The notes beneath the pieces were generated by a model, which was not told the origin of the DNA, ran no database searches, and saw nothing but the letters and a program-made list of their open reading frames with translations. A stretch of 64,000 bases of DNA, from contig BROG01000029.1 of NCBI GenBank assembly GCA_030159075.1, positions 2,253,001-2,317,000 of the forward strand, in the 5' to 3' direction. This DNA comes from Atrina japonica (Eukaryota > Mollusca > Bivalvia > Pterioida > Pinnidae). A program made the translations under genes and the position numbers. Positions 46,577-64,000 of the stretch are shown here, one piece after another (position 1 is the first letter of the stretch; each line of letters begins with the position of its first letter).

Positions 46577-49500
46577 ACATTCTGGTGACCAATCATGTTA
46601 CTGTCCATCATTATGATATAAATAACATACAGAGTGAGAAACACGCACCCCTGGAAAGTTAAGGTGTGGATGGAGTGTCCCATGCCTGATCTTATGTTCG
46701 TATTTTGATCCATTTATTCAATGTTAATATAGATGAATCCATTCATGGCAGCAATGATGGAAGTTTGTCATGTGACTGGTTGTCGTCTGTAGCGAGGCAT
46801 ATAATGTTCATTCATATACAATGAAAATACAATGAACCATCTTATGCTAGTCAGAGTCAGAACGGATACCGTTTCGGTGACAGATAAATATTTACCACAT
46901 TGACAATTCTGTCGGTTTTTTTTATATACCTCACATTTCTGTCCTTTTAGCTTTGAAACAGAAATTTGTCAAATGACTCATAACTGTATTTGATAAAACT
47001 GTTGTATTTTTTTTCATGCATGCACTCATTATGTGGGCATAGAAGTCTGACATTGTTATTTTAAGAAATGAAATATGTATGACTTGTTTGAAAAGGGAGT
47101 GAAAGAAACCACTGGTATTTTGTTTAATTCTGATGTATACAAATGTATTATGATAATTATGTGGATTTAAATATTTTTGGTACATATTGATATAACATAC
47201 TAATATACTATTATTGTTGCCAGTTTTTGATTGAAGAACATAAGAAAAGGTCATCTATATTTGTAATTTATGTGATAAATATTGCATAACTGTATACATA
47301 TTCCTGGAGAAATTTTGCTTCTTCCTTAATCACCTTTCATTGTGATATAAAATTCAAAATGAAACAAATATTTTGTAAAATGTTAAATTCCTTCAGAAAA
47401 TGGTTAAGGACAAATTAAACACATGACGAATATGTTATATGATAATAAAAATTAAAAGAAGGGGTGAAATAATCCAGGTATACTGTTTTTTTTTAATTTC
47501 ATTTTCACGTTTTTTAATCTATAAAAACTCATGATATTATTTTTATTTCTATTTGATCATTACATGCATTATTTGTTTTATGTTTTCAGTTTATTATTTA
47601 TAAATCAAAATCTTTTAAAATTTTGATAATCTGGCCCACATATTCATTATACAAATATGTAACTTTATCCATGAAAAATGTTCTATATATACTCATCTTC
47701 CAGAATTTAGAATTTTGAGTATGTGAAAAAGATCAATTATGAACTTATCCGAGTCATTCAAGTTAACCTTTTGCTACTAAAATGTGCTGTGCGACTTTTG
47801 GACATTTTAAAGTTCTAAAAAAAAATCAAATAAAATTTCTAGAACTTACATATTCATCCTATTTAGAGTGAGGGTTACAAATGTCGAATTTCGTTGAACA
47901 ACTTTGGCATATCACAGTATGAGCCTTTTTACCTTATGTCCTCATTGGTCAGCCTATTTTAGTATCAGGGTATGGATGCAGCATTCAAGTTAGTCAACTG
48001 CCTCTCTGTACTTTTCATCAAGTCATGTTAAATGTAATAGACACCATTTCCTAATTATCTCATTGTCTGTAATTCAAATGTCTGTTTTTGAGAGATGCTT
48101 CTTTGAATATCGGTCATTCCATAGCTTTTATAGCTAATACTACTTTTTGTTAAACATTGTATGAAGTGTTTAATATTCTCGGTGTTTAACATCACTCTCC
48201 CGCATTTATTTCACTGTCATGTATCTACAGTAGGAAAATGATGCAAGTCCAACTAGAAATCTAAGGAAATGAAATCTAATAGAATGTAGGTGTAGTATCA
48301 ATAAACAGGAAACGGAATATTTCTCTTTTTACTTCTTCCTTTAACTCATAAACCCCTGAAAAACAATGGACTCTTCTGTAAATCAATGATTTAGGTCAGT
48401 CCAAATGTGTTTTTAGGGGTGAATGTCAGCTTTGAGTGTATATCATATGCAAGATCTCTAACAATTCTTGGGTGAGAGGATGAGCTTTCTTGGATTAGAG
48501 TGTTAACTTTAAAATTTTATCAAGGTATAACTAAAACATTTTCACAGCTTTGAGTATACTATCCGTCCAGTCTTAAGTTGTTATCGTTATGAATAGATCT
48601 TATTCGAGTTGATCCAGTCCATCACGGTTCGTCATAATAGTATGCACTTTCAAAGAAGAAAGCAGGAGAGCATCACTAAGAAGTTTATCGTGTATATATA
48701 TATATATATGGCCTGGAATATGAATATCATGTAGTGATAGGTGAAAAACAATCTAAAGAACATTTATCTTCCAAACAGTATCGCCTTGTTCTCGTTTATC
48801 AATCGAAGAAATATATCTAGATGTATGTACCTGATCAGGCAGTATATATTTTCCTTTGATTGTAAAAATGTAATGACCCAAAGAACTGGCACTGAATAGG
48901 GTCTGTCTGTGGCAGTGAAAGAGTTGATGGAGTTACTGGAACTAAGCACGAGGCATGCTTCTATAATTGTCTGTGGAATATTCAGAAAATTGACAAATTC
49001 GTTATCACACTTAAGTGTGATACGGTTTCATATTGCATGCTGGAGTTCCCACATTTACCTCGCCTCTGGAAACACAGGAACTCTGGCCTGTGATACTGAA
49101 CTGTATCACCCGTATGAAAACATAGATAAGTAGAATAGAATCTTTCATTTTCAGGAACACCAAGCTGATTATTTCTGATTTACTTTTACCATCATGGGCT
49201 TGCCATGTTATTTGTACTAGTATGTTCACTCTGACTATTTCTCATTAAAATAAATGCAGTATCTGAAACGTTGTTTTGTTCCAATTTACCAGAGATATCA
49301 CATTTAAGAGTACAATGTATGCTTCTTGAGAAATACAAAACTAACACGAGGTCATTTGCAACAAAAGCAAATACAAAGTGTCAACTTGGTACAAATTATC
49401 TACTTCAGAACAATGCCTTCAAGAGACTACACTACATCAATTTGCAATGAAGTACTTCAATATTTTGTCATTGTGATTTATATAGATACGCTGTATCGAA

Positions 49501-49681
49501 TACATTTATTAATTTGGTTTTATACATGAATGTGTATTTCATTGCCTAGCAATCTAAGAGATACAATGACGTCGGTGTTTGCAATTCATTGAATTGTATG
49601 GTTGGCAGTCATATGTCCACAATGGTCAACTAAATGGAATTCAATACTTGAATACCAAACGGTTGACTGTAATGCCTTTCA

Positions 49682-49830
49682 TGGGATCATCCGTTGCCAT
49701 GTGGTTAGAGCATCACGCTTTAAAAACCATGAAGCCTCTCGCCTCTAGTCAGCGCATGTTTGAGTACCAGTGGAACCGAAGCTGATTTTGTGAGAAATTA
49801 TGTCTTGTCTTTTCCCGGGCACATTATGAC
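49682..49830 (+). repeat. tRNA-derived SINE, family A
   Basis: 'gccatgtggttagagcatca' (A-box like), 'gtttgagtacc' and 'gaaccgaagctgattttgtg' match the family. Confidence 0.7.
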
Positions 49831-50092
49831 CGGGTTCTCTCCATATAAAATTGACCACAACTTAATAACTTAATAATTGTTGACCGTACCATGAATTGTA
49901 TTCATGAAACTATGTACATATACAAAATATGTTAAAAATAGAATTTATACGCACTTTAGAATCTAATGTTTAAACACCTAAAAGGTTGGAATTTTTAACA
50001 CTTTGAAATTCAATACTTTGAATAGTTCCATATTAATAAATTAAATATCCATTTATCTTCAATAATTCAATCGAATTCCGCTAGGGTCATTT

Positions 50093-50253
50093 CGAATTAT
50101 GTGGGAAAGTTTGCCAGTTTTCTCGCAGAAGGTCGATGGTCTTTACCCGGGTAACCGGGGTTTCTCCTCCACCTATAAAAACTGGACGCCATCATATGAC
50201 TGAAAGATTATTGAGTATGGCGTAAAACACAAAATCAAATCAAATCAAATCAA
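50093..50253 (+). repeat. SINE family A, 3' half
   Basis: 'gaaagtttgccagttttctc', 'aaggtcgatggtctttaccc' and 'tatggcgtaaaacacaaaat' + '(caaat)n' are the body and tail without the head. Confidence 0.7.
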
Positions 50254-50407
50254 TAATTCAAATACTTTATTTTGTTTGTTAATCCGAATGAAATCTGAAT
50301 TATCTTTATATTAGATCTAAATTATGTACATATATATCATTATACAAGTAAATCGACATACATGAAAAATAAAAGAAATGCTGTCCTTCGATATTTTTTA
50401 CAGTTCA

Positions 50408-50757
50408 GGACCCTAAGTCACAAAATTTACTCAGTACTAAAGCTCAACTTTTATTTCATTTTTTAAATTTTATAATCGCTTGTTAAACTTTCAGGTTTTG
50501 TAATTAGGAAAAATATTATCATTTTTCATTATTAACAAATCAATTTTTGCCTCACTGATAATTTTCATGTAAAACATTCGAGTACGTACTTGAACAATTT
50601 TTAAATATTTCTGAATTTTTTTCTACACATGAGCAAAACTTTTTATTTACAATTGTATGCCGTCAAACATGTCCAATTACAGTTTTGCGCATTATTACCT
50701 TAAAATCACAAAAGGTTAGTTGAGATTGAGTACCGAGTTAAAGGTGACTTCGGGCCC
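50408..50757. mobile_element. MITE GGGCCCGAAGTCACC family, copy 2
   Basis: The ends 'ggaccctaagtcacaaaatt' and 'ggtgacttcgggccc' and interior 'tatgccgtcaaacatgtcca' match 22118-22523 in the same orientation. Confidence 0.8.
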
Positions 50758-51810
50758 AGGACCCATTCGTATAGTTCACAGGCGATCACATGATATCCAG
50801 CTAATGCTTACAATTGTGGCTAAATCTAATTTTGTGTGTGTTAGACCGATCTAAATATTTATTACATTTTTGTTTTGTTCTGCATTTTTATTTGACCAGA
50901 GACGGTCACATGTTTAAAATTAAATCGTACCGTAAACAGGATAATTTATCATATTGCGTTGCTATGACGTCACTAAACTGTTTTAGCTTAGTTTTGTGCT
51001 CCATAAATTCTCATATCAAACCAAATATAGTGCAATAGTTGTATAATATAGTTCTATCATTTTGTTTTCCAAATAATTTCTAATAGATCAATATGTATCA
51101 CACATCAATTAAAGCAGCGTATATAGATGATAAATGATAATGATATACTTTCTTTTAATATCTGAACAGATTTTCCAGCAAATGCATGGAATTGTAGTTA
51201 GGTCATATATAACATGATATCCGTTTACATCAACATGAGATGAATTTAAACAGGATACCCTGGATACAAATATTAAATTTTGTAATTTTGTGTTAGGACA
51301 TGGATGGAAACACTACATTTTATGTTATAAAACAGTAAAAAAATAACTAGAAACTTTCGAACCTTTGGGACAGAAAACATTCATCCGTCTAAAGGGGACA
51401 TTAGCTGTGTTTACCAAAATCATATTTCGAATTTTTCTACTGTTACTACTTGTACTTGATGTACAATAAAAAAGAGACTTATACACAGGCATAAAAAATA
51501 TTATATTCCTATACATTTTGTAAAAACAAGGTAAGACCCAGTGTGGTGTGCATATACAGATGGAAAGGTAGGGTAAATGAATTCCAATTAAAAAAAAATG
51601 CCAAACTCTGTTTCTCATGAAATATTCACAAAGTTTAGAGAATTTTTAAAAAAAATTATGCCTGTGTATAGATCTTCGTTTGTTATTTTATATCTATTTA
51701 GGTAGTAAAAATGGGGAAAACCATTTTTGAAAAAAAAACCACAGCTAGTACCCCTTTAAATCCGCCCTTGATTACCAGAGTCTCATGGATGGCATATATG
51801 TTTGTGCTTC

Positions 51811-52267
51811 AAATAGGGAACTTTAGAGTTAGCACGGATTACCGTTATAATCCTGCTTCTATTATCGCCATTTGCGTGATTCTAGAAAAAATGTTCCTCA
51901 ATTTTATTTCCGGTTTCGATAATATATAGATAGCCCCATAGCACAATTAGTAAAAGCGCCCTGCAAGTGTTCGAAAGGTTCTTGGTTCAATTCCTGGTCT
52001 GTCCGCACATTTTTCTCTACCTGATACATTTCAGTAATTTGGCGATCAATTAAATAACCCATTGTGGTATGTATTAAGAATCTCTTGGGTTTCTTTATAC
52101 AAAATAAATTTAATGCGCTAAAATGTAAATATATTTCCATTTACTTTACATATGTTGCGAAGGTAAATATGAAAACCGGAAGACCATATGAGGAACAAAA
52201 TCAAGAAGGCGCTAATAAATACAGGATCATAACGGTAATCCGGGCTAACTCGAAAGTTCCCTATTAT
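51811..52267 (+). mobile_element. AGGGAACTT-ended MITE with tRNA-like core, copy 2
   Basis: The ends 'aaatagggaactttagagtt' and 'aactcgaaagttccctatta' are inverted. The core 'agccccatagcacaattagt' ... 'cttggttcaattcctgg' resembles A- and B-boxes of a tRNA. It is the reverse complement of 16851-17305. Confidence 0.7.
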
Positions 52268-52977
52268 TTAGCTTTAAAATTTCACTTTCATTTAAAATTT
52301 GCCCTTTAATGTAAGGACAAAAATGGCAAAATTAAATCGTAGCGAAAATTTCCCAGTATACATTACTTGATGATAAAATAATTTTATTTTTAAAAAACAA
52401 TGCATTGAAAAAATAAATACAAAATGATTTATAAACAGTGCTAGTAGTAAAATTGTTGATTTTGAGCAAAACAGATAAAAACGACTTGAAATGAAGTCTA
52501 TGATCTGCAAACTTCACTTTCCTTTTGGAAAATTCCACAAGTACAAGTGATGTCTCAGACATTTTAACCTGGGGTATTGACTCGTGCTGATGCACGCCTG
52601 TAGTGACTCAAGACCTTGTGAATTTCACGACTGATGCCAAGGGCAGATAAGGTTATTACCTTATTTGGAAAATTCACCAGTTACGCATGAAGTGCCACAC
52701 TGTATTATGCTATGGACATATGCCAATATACATTACAAGTTACATGGAATTTCGGTTTGAAGTTTTATTTGAAAGACTTGTGATTTTTTTTTTAAAAAAA
52801 GTAACCAGAGTTTCCATTGCTTTAGAAATGAACCCGGTACCGAACCTGGGGCTCGTCTCCTCTCTACCGCGAGGCTACGTCACAGCAGTGACACAAATCA
52901 ATTTTGATTGAATAAATAAATACAGAAACTTTTAAAGGCTTAGAACTAAAGTATTGGTTATAGCGAGCAAGATACCA

Positions 52978-52983
52978 TTTATT
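52978..52983 (-). promoter_or_regulatory. Candidate polyadenylation signal of the integrin alpha gene
   Basis: AATAAA on the minus strand, about 190 bases after the TAA stop. Position is suitable; use is unproven. Confidence 0.35.
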
Positions 52984-53171
52984 TTAAGCAAGTTCATTTC
53001 ACCAGTAGTGACTTAACTATCAAAGAAATTATTTACGATAAATTGTATAAAACATAAAAACACGCAATAAATATAAAAACAATGAAAATTTAAATAGTTC
53101 CATACAGCTGCAAAGATCCTTATGTTCTTATTAAAACATTTCATTGGATTAAATTTTGGAAAGTGAAATAT

Positions 53172-64000
<10,829 letters not shown>

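Larger units (their letters stand above)
45347..53171. other. Intergenic region between the convergent integrin genes
   Basis: No convincing exon, tRNA or rRNA was seen. It should hold both 3' untranslated regions at its edges. The rest is AT-rich with the separately listed elements (46359, 49682, 50093, 50408, 51811). A short stretch at about 48350-48427 ('aaaacaatggactcttctgt' + 'aaatcaatga') repeats 6218-6290, another dispersed family. Confidence 0.7.

Noticed and set aside
49682..49830. Functional tRNA gene
   Set aside because: Boxes are present but the cloverleaf cannot be completed and the body continues as the SINE family.

Overview
The window is AT-rich animal nuclear DNA: GT-AG introns of 0.3 to 5 kb, very many minisatellites, microsatellites, SINE-like and foldback elements. 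The repeat types, notably elements opening with 'agctcacctgg' and ending near 'gcctcttgtt', and SINE tails reading 'gacgttaaacaacaa', point to a mollusc, probably a bivalve. That assignment is inference; species cannot be read from the sequence.

Two genes can be read exon by exon. Positions 530-45346 (+) hold an integrin beta-subunit gene lacking only its 5' end (signal peptide and first part of the PSI domain). Twenty constitutive-order coding exons join in a perfect phase chain to 751 codons: end of PSI/hybrid, beta-I (VWA-like) domain, hybrid, four cysteine-rich EGF modules, beta-tail domain, transmembrane helix and cytoplasmic tail, ending at a TAG at 45344-45346. A 21st exon (14567-14663) is a diverged copy of exon 12725-12827, and the two look mutually exclusive; they encode the cysteine loop of the beta-I domain that sets ligand specificity. 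Positions 53172-64000 (-) hold the 3' half of an integrin alpha-subunit gene (thigh end, calf-1, calf-2, transmembrane helix, GFFER tail), running off the right edge. The two genes are tail to tail with about 7.8 kb between stop codons, so they could encode partner subunits.

The rest is introns and intergenic DNA filled with repeats. Several minisatellite arrays are made of copies of the gene's own splice junctions (acceptors at 12725, 39135 and 43955; donors at 31033 and 36838). DNA elements include a PIF/Harbinger-like element (2767-4480, TTA duplication), a pogo/Tigger-like element (42021-43228, TA duplication) sitting inside a minisatellite, and several inverted-repeat families present in two copies. 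A broken reverse-transcriptase retroelement (about 54800-56850) and a second fragment of the same family (59075-59620) lie in alpha-gene introns, antisense to the gene. Small open frames elsewhere are mostly repeat translations and are not called as genes.
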